NCBI GenBank assembly: GCA_963722965.1
Contig: CAVROX010000008.1
Location: 1 to 64,000 of the forward strand
Direction: 5' to 3'
Length of the DNA: 64,000 nt
Source of the DNA: DATLSM01 sp963722965
GTDB lineage: Bacteria > Actinomycetota > Thermoleophilia > Solirubrobacterales > 70-9
The notes below the pieces were generated by a model. It saw nothing but the letters and a program-made list of their open reading frames with translations. It searched no databases and was not told where the DNA came from. The translations under genes and the position numbers were made by a program. Of the stretch, positions 39,343 to 48,793 are shown piece after piece. Position 1 is the stretch's first letter, and each line of letters starts with the position of its first letter.

Positions 39343-40544
39343 GCCAGAGTGCAGCGGGCCTGGTAGATCGAGAGGAACCCCGATTCAAAGCCGTTGCGCG
39401 CCATCCGCAGGTAAAGGCGCCAGACCCTGACCCGTTCTGGGCCGGCGAGCGCGACGGCGCGATCGAGGTTCTCGTCGAGGCGGCGCGCCCAGTGGCGGAG
39501 CGTCTCCGCGTAGTCGGCGCCGAACTCCTCGATGTGGCGGGTGATGAACCCTGCTCGCTCCAGGGCCAGCAGAACCCGCGAGAGGTGCAGCGGGTCGGCG
39601 TCCGGGAAGACGTAGCGCTCTGAGAAGGGGCCGGCGGCGGGGTCGGTGTGGCGCAGCCGCGCGATGCCGTGGTTTAGCAGCCGCCCGCCCGGCTCCAGCA
39701 GCCCGGCCAGGGTCTGCGCGTAGACGTCGATCTGCTCCTCGCCGACGTGCTCGACCATGCCGATGCTGGCAATTGCATCGAAGCGCTCGCCCGCCAGGTC
39801 GCGGTAATCCATGACCCGGATCTCGACCCGGTCGCCGACCCCGGCCTCCGCGGCCCGCCGGCGCGCCTTTTCGGCTTGGGGTGGGGAGAGGGTGATGCCG
39901 AGCACCCGCGCGCCGTGCCGGGTCGCCGCCCAGAGCGGGAAGCTGCCCCAGCCGCAACCGACGTCGAGCACCCGCTCGCCCTCCCCCAGCGCCAGCTTGC
40001 GGCAGACCATCTCGAGCTTCTCCTCCTGCGCTTCCTCCAGCGTCTTGGCACCGAGCGAGAAGACCGCGCAGCTGTAGGTCATCGAGTCATCGAGGAAGAG
40101 GGAGAAGAACTCGTTGGACACGTCGTAGTGGTGGCGCACGGCGCGGGCGTCGCGCTCCTTGCTATGGCGGCGGCCACTGGGGCGAAGCTCGGAGTCCGGG
40201 CGGCGCGGCGGCAGGGTCAACCCCGCGGCGCGCACCGCGGCCAAAAGGAGTGCCCGCTTGTCCTCGCGCGCCATTTTCGGCGGTTCCCAGGAATCAAGCA
40301 GCTCGATCACCGCGTCCATGTCGCTGACCTCGATCTCCCCGCTCACGTAGGCGCGCCCCAGGCCGAGCTGTCCCGGTGCGCGCAGGACGTGGGCGGCGGC
40401 GCGCGGGGAGCGCAGGTAGAAGGTCGGCCCCGCGCCGGCGCTCGCCGGCAGGCGCGTCCCGTCCCAGAACTCGACTGTGAACGGTCGCTCTGGAATCCGG
40501 CTCTCGATCTCGCGCCGCAGCGGCGCGGTGCTGGCAAACGGCAT
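39339..40544 (-). CDS. Cyclopropane-fatty-acyl-phospholipid synthase family methyltransferase
   Basis: The 401-residue protein has the two-domain CFA-synthase layout. The N-terminal lipid-binding part contains YVSGEIEVSDMDAVIELL. The C-terminal SAM-binding domain contains VLDVGCGWGSFPLWAA and GITLSPPQAEKAR, then MVEHVGEEQIDVYAQ with the catalytic acidic residue region. Such enzymes add a methylene bridge or a methyl branch to membrane unsaturated acyl chains. The gene is convergent with the HAD gene (4-base overlap) and divergent from a fatty-acid desaturase, which would make its substrate. Confidence 0.9.
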   Translation of the reverse strand: MPFASTAPLRREIESRIPERPFTVEFWDGTRLPASAGAGPTFYLRSPRAAAHVLRAPGQLGLGRAYVSGEIEVSDMDAVIELLDSWEPPKMAREDKRALLLAAVRAAGLTLPPRRPDSELRPSGRRHSKERDARAVRHHYDVSNEFFSLFLDDSMTYSCAVFSLGAKTLEEAQEEKLEMVCRKLALGEGERVLDVGCGWGSFPLWAATRHGARVLGITLSPPQAEKARRRAAEAGVGDRVEIRVMDYRDLAGERFDAIASIGMVEHVGEEQIDVYAQTLAGLLEPGGRLLNHGIARLRHTDPAAGPFSERYVFPDADPLHLSRVLLALERAGFITRHIEEFGADYAETLRHWARRLDENLDRAVALAGPERVRVWRLYLRMARNGFESGFLSIYQARCTLA

Positions 40545-40631
40545 CGCGGCGGGACCCTATAACCCGTGAGGGGCCCGCGCCTCGGGAGCTTTGGCACCTT
40601 CTGGCGGCGTTCAGCCCTATCATCGAATTCG

Positions 40632-41564
40632 ATGTCTGCCACCGCCGGTCCGCTTCCCTCCGACATTCAGCCCGTCGCCAACGAGACGCGTGACCGGATC
40701 ATCACCGGGTTGGTGACGCTGATCCCCTTCGTCGCGCTCGGCTTCGCCGCCTGGCAGGTTTGGGGTCAGGCGCTTCACTGGAGCGACGTCTTCCTCTTCC
40801 TCGGGATGTACGCGCTGACCGGACTCGGGATCACGGTTGGCTTCCATCGCCACCTCACTCACCGCAGCTTCAAAGCAAAGCCCTGGCTGCACGGGCTGCT
40901 GGCGATTCTCGGCTCGGCGGCGATCGAGGGTCCGGTGATCTCCTGGGTCGCCGATCACCGCAAGCACCACGCCTTCTCCGATGAACTGGGGGACCCACAC
41001 AGCCCCCACGTCGACCACGGCCACGGCCTCGCCGGCGCCCTGCGCGGTCTCTTCCATGCCCACATGGGCTGGCTGTTCATCCACACCCAGCGTGGCAACA
41101 AAGAACGCTTCGCGCCGGACCTGCTCGCCGACCCGCTGATCTCCTGGGTGGACCGCACCTTCATCTACTGGGCGATCCTCGGCCTGCTGGTCCCCTTCGC
41201 CCTCGGCTGGGTGATCGGCGGGACCCTATTTGCGGCGCTGACCGGCCTGCTCTGGGGCGGTCTGGTCCGGGTCTTCGTTTTGCACCACTTCACCTACAGC
41301 ATCAACTCGCTGTGCCATGTCTTCGGCAACCGCGACTACGAGACGACCGACGAGTCGCGCAACCTCGCCCTGATCGCAATACCGACCTTTGGCGAGGCCT
41401 GGCACAACAACCACCATGCCTTCCCGACCTCGGCGACCCATGGCCTCGGTCGCTGGCAGCTCGATATCTCGGCGCTTGTCATCGACTTGCTCGAGCGCCT
41501 CGGCTGGGTCTGGGACGTGGTCCGGGTCTCGCCCGAGCGCCTCGCCTCCAAGCTCGCCGCCTGA
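40632..41564 (+). CDS. Acyl-CoA (delta-9-type) fatty-acid desaturase
   Basis: The 310-residue membrane protein has four hydrophobic segments and the three histidine boxes of the family: HRHLTH, HRKHH and HNNHH, which hold the diiron centre. It introduces a double bond into a saturated acyl chain, probably acyl-CoA or acyl-lipid. ATG 40632 gives MSATAGPLPSD; the earlier in-frame codon at 40566 adds a poor-quality extension. It is divergent from the cyclopropane-synthase-like gene, consistent with a two-step lipid modification. Confidence 0.9.
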   Translation: MSATAGPLPSDIQPVANETRDRIITGLVTLIPFVALGFAAWQVWGQALHWSDVFLFLGMYALTGLGITVGFHRHLTHRSFKAKPWLHGLLAILGSAAIEGPVISWVADHRKHHAFSDELGDPHSPHVDHGHGLAGALRGLFHAHMGWLFIHTQRGNKERFAPDLLADPLISWVDRTFIYWAILGLLVPFALGWVIGGTLFAALTGLLWGGLVRVFVLHHFTYSINSLCHVFGNRDYETTDESRNLALIAIPTFGEAWHNNHHAFPTSATHGLGRWQLDISALVIDLLERLGWVWDVVRVSPERLASKLAA

Positions 41565-41576
41565 GCCGGCCTCCGT

Positions 41577-43955
41577 TCAGGGCGCTTCGGGTGATTCGTA
41601 CCAGTCGATCCACCCGCCGCAGGCCTTGTGCAGGGGCACGATCCGGTGTGGCTTGGCGGGGACCGCAACCAGCGCGCCGATGTAGGCCTTGCCTTCATAG
41701 CCGCTCAGTTCCTGCAGGGTGGTCGGCTTTGCGGTGGCAATCGTGAAGCGGACCGGTCCACCCCTGCTGAGGTAGCGGCCGGCCGGCCAGAACTGACCGT
41801 CATTGGCGAGGCTTATCCCGCTCGGGCGCTGGCCGTCCAGCGCCGGGATCAGCGCCTGGCTGAAGCGTGGCGCCGACAGGGTGAGGCCAAACGGCGAGAA
41901 GTACTGCAGCGAGAGTTCCCAGGTCCCGGCCGGCAGGTCGAGCGTCTGTGAGCTAGCTGCGCCGGTGCCCAGTTCGCTGCCCGCGTTCCAACGTCCTTTT
42001 GACCCGACCACCGGCGAGGTCGGAAAGAGCGAAGCGCGACCGGGGTTTTCGAGGAGGATGCGGACCTCCGGCGAAGCGCAGTTGGCCAGGACGCCCGCTT
42101 CGGTTCCCTCGATCAACACCTGGCGGTTAGCCGGCGTCGGCCCGACCCGCTTCCAGAGGATGTACGAGGGGGTGGCGGCGATGCGGCGGAAGTTGGGCGG
42201 CGCCTGGCTATTCCAAGCCGCCCGTCCGGTGATCACGTAGCGGAAGCGTTCGAGCGTGCCGCGCGAAAATGAGTCGAAGTCGATCGGGCTGTAGGCATCG
42301 CCGGTGTCAAACGGCTTCTCCGGGTTCTGGGCGACCTCGGGGTCGGGGAACTCGACCAGCGGCACGTGGGTGTCGGCGCCTGCGAGCTCATAGGCGGCGT
42401 AGCGGTCCTGGCCCGCGTAGAGGACCTGCTTGCCGTGCAGGATCGGCATGAAGGCACGCAGCTCAGCGCCGTGGCCAGGGGGGCCGACCGGCGCGTCGCG
42501 CAGTGCGAGGAAGCTCGAGTAGGCGGCGCCGCCGATGAAAGCCAAGGCGAGGACGCTCCAGCCCAGGCGCATCAGCGGGGTGCGCGGCCGCCTCTGAGTG
42601 CTCGTCGCGCCAAGGCGCTCGGCGGGCGCCCCCCGGCCGAGCTCGGCGAGCAGCGGCCGCACCGCGAGGAGCATCGCCAGCGGTGCCGCGATCATCAGCG
42701 CCTTGGCGCGCGAGTACTCACCGCTGAACGGCAGCGAGGCGAGATACAGGAGGGCACTCGCCGCCAGCGCCACCGGCACCGCGAGGTCACGGCGCCGCAC
42801 CCACCAGATCGCCCCCAGCAACAAGGCCAGCCCGGCGATCGCCCCCGCCAGCCCGGTCAGGTGCGCCCCGCCGGGGGCGCTAAGGCGGTAGTTGGCCGTC
42901 GGCCAGATCCCCAGCGCCTCGACCGGCGAGACCGGCCCGTAGGTGTTGCTTCCCGCCACCTGGCTGAAGCCGTGGCCGAAGCCGAACGGGCCGACCACGG
43001 CGAGCAGGGCCAGCGCCGCGACCAACAAAGCCACCCCGGCCAGCAGCGCCGGGCGCTGTCGGCGCAAAAAGCCCGCCAGCGCCCGCGGCGCCAACGCCCG
43101 TCGAATCCCGGGTACGGTGAGGCTCCAGCCAAGCGTGATCGCGACGGGCCAGGCGAGGCCGGCGAAGCTGTAGGAGAAGAAGATCCCACCGGCGAGCGCC
43201 AGCGGGGGCAGCAGGTAACGCAGCCTCAAGCGGGCGCCTTCGGGCAACCGACCCAGCCCGCGCAACCAGAGGGCGAAGGCGAGCACGAAGAGCGCCTCCG
43301 CCATCTCCTTGAAGGCGGCCTGGGCAAAGTAGGAGGCGGCGAGGTAGGGGAGGGCGATCAGGGTCGCGGCGACCGCGCGCCGCAGGGCTCCGAGGTTGCC
43401 CAGCGCTGCGAGCGCGGTCAGCCCGGTGAGAACGCCGATCGCGAAGATCTCGCCGATGAAGGCCTGTGCCAGCCCGATCCCCGGCAGCGCGGCGAGGGCG
43501 ATGGCGATGCCGTGTGGACCCAGCGGGTAGCCGGGATCCGGACTCGGCCCGAAACCGTTACGCAGCCATTCGGCCCAGGCCAGGTGCAGACCGAGGTCGT
43601 TGTTGAAACCCTCGCCGAGGAGCCCCCAGCGCCCGCTCACCGCGAACGGGATCGAGAGCGCCGCCAGCAGGATCACAGCAACCGGCAGCCCTTCGCCCAG
43701 CGCCCCCGGAGCACGGCCCGAGCGGCCCCGCAGACCCACCGCGGCGAGCACCACCAAGACCAGGAGGGCGACGGCCGCCGTCACTCCGTGTCCGGGCATG
43801 CGCACAAAGAAGCCGGCCACGGTGATCGTCGCGCCAAAGCCCACCGCGGGCTCAAGCCAGGACCACGAGTCCCGACCCGCGTAGGCGAGCAGCGCCCTCC
43901 CCACCAACAGCGAGACGGCGGCGATCAGTGCCGCCGAGGCGTAGGTAGCGATCAT
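41577..43955 (-). CDS. Large polytopic membrane protein with C-terminal extracytoplasmic domain
   Basis: The 792-residue protein has about 12 to 14 hydrophobic helices in the first 500 residues and a soluble C-terminal domain of about 280 residues. The helix pattern, with a polar loop after the third helix (LLGEGFNNDLGLHLAWAEWL), resembles GT-C-type glycosyltransferases or O-antigen-type enzymes of actinobacteria. I do not recognise a defined family. The C-terminal domain contains ELSLQYFSPFGLTLSAP, beta-rich. It is convergent with the desaturase gene and divergent from the kdp locus. Confidence 0.6.
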   Translation of the reverse strand: MIATYASAALIAAVSLLVGRALLAYAGRDSWSWLEPAVGFGATITVAGFFVRMPGHGVTAAVALLVLVVLAAVGLRGRSGRAPGALGEGLPVAVILLAALSIPFAVSGRWGLLGEGFNNDLGLHLAWAEWLRNGFGPSPDPGYPLGPHGIAIALAALPGIGLAQAFIGEIFAIGVLTGLTALAALGNLGALRRAVAATLIALPYLAASYFAQAAFKEMAEALFVLAFALWLRGLGRLPEGARLRLRYLLPPLALAGGIFFSYSFAGLAWPVAITLGWSLTVPGIRRALAPRALAGFLRRQRPALLAGVALLVAALALLAVVGPFGFGHGFSQVAGSNTYGPVSPVEALGIWPTANYRLSAPGGAHLTGLAGAIAGLALLLGAIWWVRRRDLAVPVALAASALLYLASLPFSGEYSRAKALMIAAPLAMLLAVRPLLAELGRGAPAERLGATSTQRRPRTPLMRLGWSVLALAFIGGAAYSSFLALRDAPVGPPGHGAELRAFMPILHGKQVLYAGQDRYAAYELAGADTHVPLVEFPDPEVAQNPEKPFDTGDAYSPIDFDSFSRGTLERFRYVITGRAAWNSQAPPNFRRIAATPSYILWKRVGPTPANRQVLIEGTEAGVLANCASPEVRILLENPGRASLFPTSPVVGSKGRWNAGSELGTGAASSQTLDLPAGTWELSLQYFSPFGLTLSAPRFSQALIPALDGQRPSGISLANDGQFWPAGRYLSRGGPVRFTIATAKPTTLQELSGYEGKAYIGALVAVPAKPHRIVPLHKACGGWIDWYESPEAP

Positions 43956-43993
43956 CAGGGTCGCAACCTATGCCAGCGGCGCGAGCGATGCAG

Positions 43994-44032
43994 CCGCAGG
44001 CGCCTGCGGTCTTTACGCGATCTTTATCGCCT
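43994..44032 (+). promoter_or_regulatory. Perfect palindrome followed by an 11-base direct repeat upstream of kdp
   Basis: CCGCAGGCGCCTGCGG (43994-44009) is a perfect 16-base palindrome. Immediately after it, CTTTA occurs at 44011 and again at 44022, an 11-base spacing typical for OmpR-family regulators such as KdpE, whose sites are also T-rich. The site lies upstream of the kdp operon. Binding by a KdpE-like protein is inference; no kdpE gene is in the window. Confidence 0.45.
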
Positions 44033-44127
44033 TCCCCCGAATCCTCACACAGCCTTGATGGCGCGGGGTGCATGATCGATCTGCCTTGTTTTCGGCAGCG
44101 AACATCTTTCCCGGTGGCGGCAGTCCG

Positions 44128-44211
44128 GTGGCCGACGTTTTCGCGATCGCGATCGCGGTCGGCATTTTTGCCCTCCTTTACTGGGCGATCGACCTGATCG
44201 ACCGGATATGA
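44128..44211 (+). CDS. Single-helix small membrane protein upstream of kdpF
   Basis: GTG 44128 opens a 27-residue frame, VADVFAIAIAVGIFALLYWA followed by a short charged tail, one membrane helix. Its stop overlaps the kdpF start as ATGA, which indicates translational coupling. A longer in-frame start further left is possible. A small open frame in this place is also found before kdpF in other actinobacteria, as far as I recall. It may be an accessory peptide of the pump. Confidence 0.5.
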   Translation: MADVFAIAIAVGIFALLYWAIDLIDRI

Positions 44212-44312
44212 CGCTGGCGACGATCACTGGGGCCGACATCTTCGGCCTGATCGTCTCAGCGCTGGTCTGCATCTACCTGCTCTACGCGCTACTGCGCGGG
44301 GAGAAGCTCTAG
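44208..44312 (+). CDS. kdpF: KdpF subunit
   Basis: The 34-residue peptide is MTLATITGADIFGLIVSALV followed by CIYLLYALLRGEKL. The single helix and the LLYALLRGEK ending match KdpF, the small stabilising subunit of the potassium-transporting ATPase. The stop overlaps the kdpA GTG start by one base. Confidence 0.85.
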   Translation: MTLATITGADIFGLIVSALVCIYLLYALLRGEKL

Positions 44313-46069
44313 TGGCGCAGGGATGGCTTCAGGTCGCGATCTTCGTCGCGGTCCTGATCGCGCTGAGCAAACCGCTGGGCGCCTACATGGCCCGCGTCTA
44401 CACCGGCCGGCGCGTCTTCCTCAGTCCCGTCCTCGGCTGGGCGGAGCGCCTCACCTACCGGGCGATGCGCGTCGACCCTGCCGCCGAGCAGGACTGGAAG
44501 GCCTACGCCCGCAGCATGATCGTCTTCTCGCTGCTGTTTTGGATCGCGCTCTACCTGATCCTGCGCACCCAGGGGATCCAGCCCTTCAACCCTGCGGGCT
44601 TTCACTCGGCGCCCTGGGACGTCAGCTTCAACACCACCTCCTCCTTCATCACCAACACCAACTGGCAGTACTACGGCGGCGAAACAACGCTCACCTACTT
44701 CGCCCAGATGGCGGGCCTCGCGGTCCAGAACTTCGTCTCCGCCGCGGTCGGGATGGCCGTGCTGGTGGCGATGATCCGCGGGATCATCGCCCGCAGCGGT
44801 GAGGGCCTGGGCAACTTCTGGCAGGACACGGTCCGCGGCCTCTACTACATCCTCTTGCCGCTGGCTTTCATCGTCAGCCTGATCCTCGTCTCCCAGGGAG
44901 TCCTGCAGACGCTGGGCCACGCGCTCAGCGTGACGACTCTGGCCGGGGCCAACCAGACCCTGGCGCTTGGGCCGGTTGCCTCCCAGGTTGCGATCAAGCA
45001 ACTCGGCACCAACGGCGGCGGATTCTTCAACACCAACTCCGCCTACCCCTTCGAGAACCCTACCCAGCTCTCCAACTTCATCGAGCTGTTGGCGATCATC
45101 CTGATCCCGGCGGCGCTGACCTACACCTACGGGCGCATGGTCGGCGCCCAGCGCCAGGGCTGGGCGATTTTCGCCGCGATGCTCGTCCTCTGGATCGCTC
45201 TGATCGCGGTGATCGTGCCAGCCGAGCAGCACGGCACCCCAGCCCAGCATCTGGCGGGCCTGCACACCACCGCCTTCCACGGCTCCACCGGCGGCAACAT
45301 GGAGGGCAAGGAGCAGCGCAACGGGATCACCGAGTCGGCGCTCTGGGGGACCACGACCACCGTCACCTCCAACGGCTCGGTCAACTCCTCGCTTGAGTCC
45401 TTCACCGGCCTCGGCGGCGCCGTGCCGATGTCGGGCCTGGCGGCGAGCGAGGTGATCTTCGGCGGCGTCGGCACCGGCCTTTACTCGATGCTGCTCTTCG
45501 TCTTGCTGGCGGTCTTTCTCGGCGGCCTGATGGTCGGCCGCACCCCCGAGTATCTGGGCAAGAAGGTACAGGCGCGGGAGATCAAGCTGGTCTCCCTCGG
45601 CGTCCTCTACACGCCGCTCACTGTGCTTTTCGCCGCGGGGCTTGCCACGGCGACAAGGCTCGGGACGCGCTCGATCTTCGCCGGGATCAACCCCCAGGGC
45701 TTCTCGGAGACCCTCTACGCCTACCTCTCCCAGGCAAACAACAACGGCTCGGCCTTCGCTGGCTACACCGGCTTCGAGCAGCCCCACGCCCCCGGCAACG
45801 TCGGCGCCTACGGGATCACCTTCGCCGACCTGCTCGGCGGGGCGGTGATGCTCACCGCTCGCTTTATCCCGATGCTCATCGTCCTCGCGGTCGCCGGGTC
45901 GCTGGCAAAGAAGAAGGTCTCCCCGGCTGGTCTGGGGACGATGCGCACCGACAACCCGACCTTCGTGATCTTGCTGATCGGCGTCGTGATCTTGGTCGGT
46001 GCCCTCACCTTCTTCCCCGCCCTGCTGCTTGGGCCGATCGCCCAGAGCCTGACGACGAGGCTGTTTTAG
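44312..46069 (+). CDS. kdpA: Potassium-transporting ATPase, potassium-binding subunit KdpA
   Basis: KdpA forms the channel-like K+ selectivity unit of the high-affinity KdpFABC pump. The 585-residue membrane protein shows the selectivity-filter regions NTTSSFITNTNWQYYGGE and GTNGGGFFNTNSAYPFENP, plus later TGLGGAVPMSG and NNNGSAFAGY. Start is GTG at 44312 with the kdpF stop overlapping. The frame is fully open. Confidence 0.95.
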   Translation: MAQGWLQVAIFVAVLIALSKPLGAYMARVYTGRRVFLSPVLGWAERLTYRAMRVDPAAEQDWKAYARSMIVFSLLFWIALYLILRTQGIQPFNPAGFHSAPWDVSFNTTSSFITNTNWQYYGGETTLTYFAQMAGLAVQNFVSAAVGMAVLVAMIRGIIARSGEGLGNFWQDTVRGLYYILLPLAFIVSLILVSQGVLQTLGHALSVTTLAGANQTLALGPVASQVAIKQLGTNGGGFFNTNSAYPFENPTQLSNFIELLAIILIPAALTYTYGRMVGAQRQGWAIFAAMLVLWIALIAVIVPAEQHGTPAQHLAGLHTTAFHGSTGGNMEGKEQRNGITESALWGTTTTVTSNGSVNSSLESFTGLGGAVPMSGLAASEVIFGGVGTGLYSMLLFVLLAVFLGGLMVGRTPEYLGKKVQAREIKLVSLGVLYTPLTVLFAAGLATATRLGTRSIFAGINPQGFSETLYAYLSQANNNGSAFAGYTGFEQPHAPGNVGAYGITFADLLGGAVMLTARFIPMLIVLAVAGSLAKKKVSPAGLGTMRTDNPTFVILLIGVVILVGALTFFPALLLGPIAQSLTTRLF

Positions 46070-46720
46070 ATGCGCAAGGACCTGCTCAACTCGCTGCTCG
46101 GCGTGATCGTGATCACGATCGTCTTCGGCCTCCTCTACCCGCTGGTGATGACCGGGATCGCCCAGGTCCTCTTCCCCAGCCAGGCCAACGGCTCGAAGGT
46201 GAACGTCAACGGGAAGGTCGTCGGATCGAGCCTGATCGCACAGCCCTTCTCCCATCCGGTGATCGGCAAAAACGGCAAGCCCGAGCTAAACGAAGAAGAA
46301 GAAGTGCTTGCCCCCGACAAGGGCTACTTCCAGCCGCGGCCCTCCCAGACCGGCTACTCAGGTAATGCCAGCTACTTCAGCAACCTGGGGCCCAACAGCG
46401 TTGAAGCGCGCGAAAAGGTGCGCGAATACATCTCGGCCTACATCAGGCTGGAGAAACCCTTTGACCCCAGCCTGACCAAGACCCAGATCCCGGTCGACGC
46501 AGTGACCGAATCGGCCTCTGGAGTCGACCCTGAAATCTCGCAGGCCAACGCCTGGATCCAGGCCCACCGGATTGCCGCGATCCGCCACCTCACCCTGGCG
46601 AAGGTCGACAGCCTGATCTCGGCCAACACCAACGGCCGCTTTCTCGGCGTCTTCGGTGAGCCCGGCGTCGACGTCCTTCAACTCAACGTCGCCCTCGACA
46701 AGGAAGCCCCACTCAAATGA
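46070..46720 (+). CDS. kdpC: Potassium-transporting ATPase subunit KdpC
   Basis: KdpC is the periplasm-facing accessory subunit. The 216 residues have one N-terminal helix (VIVITIVFGLLYPLVMTG), then FQPRPSQTGYSGNASYFSNL and the C-terminal FGEPGVDVLQLNVALD, all family landmarks. It lies directly between kdpA and kdpB, whereas the usual order is A-B-C. The stop overlaps the kdpB start by 4 bases. Confidence 0.95.
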   Translation: MRKDLLNSLLGVIVITIVFGLLYPLVMTGIAQVLFPSQANGSKVNVNGKVVGSSLIAQPFSHPVIGKNGKPELNEEEEVLAPDKGYFQPRPSQTGYSGNASYFSNLGPNSVEAREKVREYISAYIRLEKPFDPSLTKTQIPVDAVTESASGVDPEISQANAWIQAHRIAAIRHLTLAKVDSLISANTNGRFLGVFGEPGVDVLQLNVALDKEAPLK

Positions 46721-48777
46721 CCGAGACCCAGCCCCGTTCCCTGTTTGACCCCGAGATCCTGCGCCCGGCCCTGGTCGAGTCGCTGCGCAAGCTCGACCCG
46801 CGGGTACAGGCCCGCAACCCGGTGATGTTCGTGGTCGAGATTGGCGCCCTGATCACCATTGTCGCCTGGCTGATCCAGGTCTTCGGCGGCAAGCCCCTGG
46901 GCGGTGGGCACGAGCCGGCCTGGTTTACCTTCTCGATCTCGATCTGGCTCTGGCTCACGGTCGTCTTCGCCAACATGGCGGAGGCGCTGGCTGAGGGGCG
47001 CGGCCGCGCCCAGGCCGCGAGCCTGCGGGCGATGCGCACCGACACCACGGCCCGCTTGCGCGACGGCGGCGAGAAGTCCGCGTCAGAGCTCGTCCGCGGT
47101 GAGGTCGTCGTGGTCGTGGCGGGGGAGACGATCCCCGGCGACGGCACCGTGATCGAGGGCATCGCCTCGGTCGATGAGTCGGCGATCACCGGTGAGTCGG
47201 CGCCGGTGATCCGCGAGGCGGGCGGCGATCGATCCGCCGTCACCGGCGGCACCAAGGTCCTCTCGGACCGGATCGTGGTCGAGATCACCCAGGAGCCGGG
47301 CAAATCCTTCCTCGATCGGATGATCGCCCTGGTCGAGGGCGCCGAACGGCGCAAGACGCCGAATGAGATCGCCCTCGGCATCCTCCTCGCTGCGCTCACC
47401 CTGATCTTCATCCTGGTGGTCGTCTCGCTGCGGCCGTTTGCCCTGTTCGCGGGCACGCAGCTCTCGGAGACGACCCTGATCGCCCTCCTCGTCGCGCTGA
47501 TCCCGACCACGATCGGGGCGCTGCTCTCGGCGATCGGGATCGCCGGCATGGACCGCCTCGTGCGCCGCAACGTCCTCGCCCTCTCCGGCCGCGCGGTCGA
47601 GGCATCGGGCGACTGCGACGTCCTCCTGCTCGACAAGACCGGGACGATCACCCTCGGCAATCGCGAGGCGACCGAGTTCGTCCCAATGCCCGGGGTCAGC
47701 GAGGCCGAGCTGGCCGAGGCGGCGCAGATGTCCTCCTTGGCCGACGAGACCCCCGAGGGGCGCTCGATCGTCGTCCTCGCCAAGGGCTTCGGCATCCGCG
47801 AGCACGACTTCGCCGGCCATGAGCCGACCTTCGTCCCCTTCACCGCCCAGACTCGGATGAGCGGAGTCGACTTCAACGGCACCCGCCTGCGCAAGGGCGC
47901 CGGCGACGCGATCGAGGCCTGGGTCTCAGAGGAGGGTGGACAGGCGCCCGGAGAGTTGCAGGCCGAGCTCGACCGCATCGGCCGCGAGGGTGGGACGCCC
48001 CTCGCCGTCGCCCGCAACGAGCGGGTGCTCGGGGTCATCTACCTCAAAGACATCGTCAAGGAGGGTATGAAATCCCGCTTCGACCAGCTGCGGGCGATGG
48101 GCATTCGGACGATCATGGTCACCGGCGACAACAAACTGACCGCGGCGAAGATCGCCGAAGAGGCGGGCGTCGATGACTTCCTCGCCGAAGCCACGCCGGA
48201 GCGAAAGCTGGAGCTGATCAGGGAGCAGCAGTCTGACGGGCGGCTGATCGCGATGACCGGAGACGGCACCAACGACGCCCCGGCCCTGGCCCAGGCCGAC
48301 GTCGGGGTCGCGATGAACACCGGCACCCAGGCCGCGCGCGAGGCGGGGAACATGGTCGACCTCGACTCCAACCCGACCAAGCTGATTGAGATCGTCGAGG
48401 TCGGTAAGCAGCTGCTGATCACCCGCGGCGCCCTCACCACCTTCTCAATCGCCAACGACGTCGCCAAGTACTTCGCGATCCTGCCCGCGATGTTCGCGAC
48501 GACGTGGGCGGTGGCGGGCCACCACGGGCCGCTCGACTCCCTCAACGTGATGTCGCTGGGCACCCCGGAATCGGCGATCCTCTCCGCGGTGATCTTCAAC
48601 GCCTTGATCATCCCCTTGCTGATTCCGCTCTCCCTGCGCGGCGTGCGCTACCGGCCGATCGGCGCCACGGGCCTGCTGCGTCGCAACATCCTGATCTACG
48701 GCCTCGGCGGCATCATCGCCCCCTTCATCGGGATCAAGCTGATCGACCTGGTGGTCCACAACCTGCTGGGGGCCTGA
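46717..48777 (+). CDS. kdpB: Potassium-transporting ATPase ATP-binding subunit KdpB
   Basis: KdpB is the P-type ATPase that powers potassium uptake. The 686 residues hold the phosphorylation motif DKTGTITLGNREATEF, the TGES actuator motif (ESAITGESAPVI), and the hinge MTGDGTNDAPALAQADVGVA. Frame intact. The order kdpF-A-C-B is unusual but the spacing is that of one operon. Confidence 0.95.
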   Translation: MTETQPRSLFDPEILRPALVESLRKLDPRVQARNPVMFVVEIGALITIVAWLIQVFGGKPLGGGHEPAWFTFSISIWLWLTVVFANMAEALAEGRGRAQAASLRAMRTDTTARLRDGGEKSASELVRGEVVVVVAGETIPGDGTVIEGIASVDESAITGESAPVIREAGGDRSAVTGGTKVLSDRIVVEITQEPGKSFLDRMIALVEGAERRKTPNEIALGILLAALTLIFILVVVSLRPFALFAGTQLSETTLIALLVALIPTTIGALLSAIGIAGMDRLVRRNVLALSGRAVEASGDCDVLLLDKTGTITLGNREATEFVPMPGVSEAELAEAAQMSSLADETPEGRSIVVLAKGFGIREHDFAGHEPTFVPFTAQTRMSGVDFNGTRLRKGAGDAIEAWVSEEGGQAPGELQAELDRIGREGGTPLAVARNERVLGVIYLKDIVKEGMKSRFDQLRAMGIRTIMVTGDNKLTAAKIAEEAGVDDFLAEATPERKLELIREQQSDGRLIAMTGDGTNDAPALAQADVGVAMNTGTQAAREAGNMVDLDSNPTKLIEIVEVGKQLLITRGALTTFSIANDVAKYFAILPAMFATTWAVAGHHGPLDSLNVMSLGTPESAILSAVIFNALIIPLLIPLSLRGVRYRPIGATGLLRRNILIYGLGGIIAPFIGIKLIDLVVHNLLGA

Positions 48778-48793
48778 GCGCCGCGGCGGCGCC

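Noticed and set aside
42366..44075. Very long plus-strand frame inside the large membrane-protein gene
   Set aside because: Gln-, Arg- and Gly-rich composition is the mirror of a GC-rich membrane-protein gene on the other strand.
44309..46255. Long minus-strand frame opposite kdpA
   Set aside because: Asp-, Glu- and Gly-rich antisense of kdpA, with no start signal or motif.
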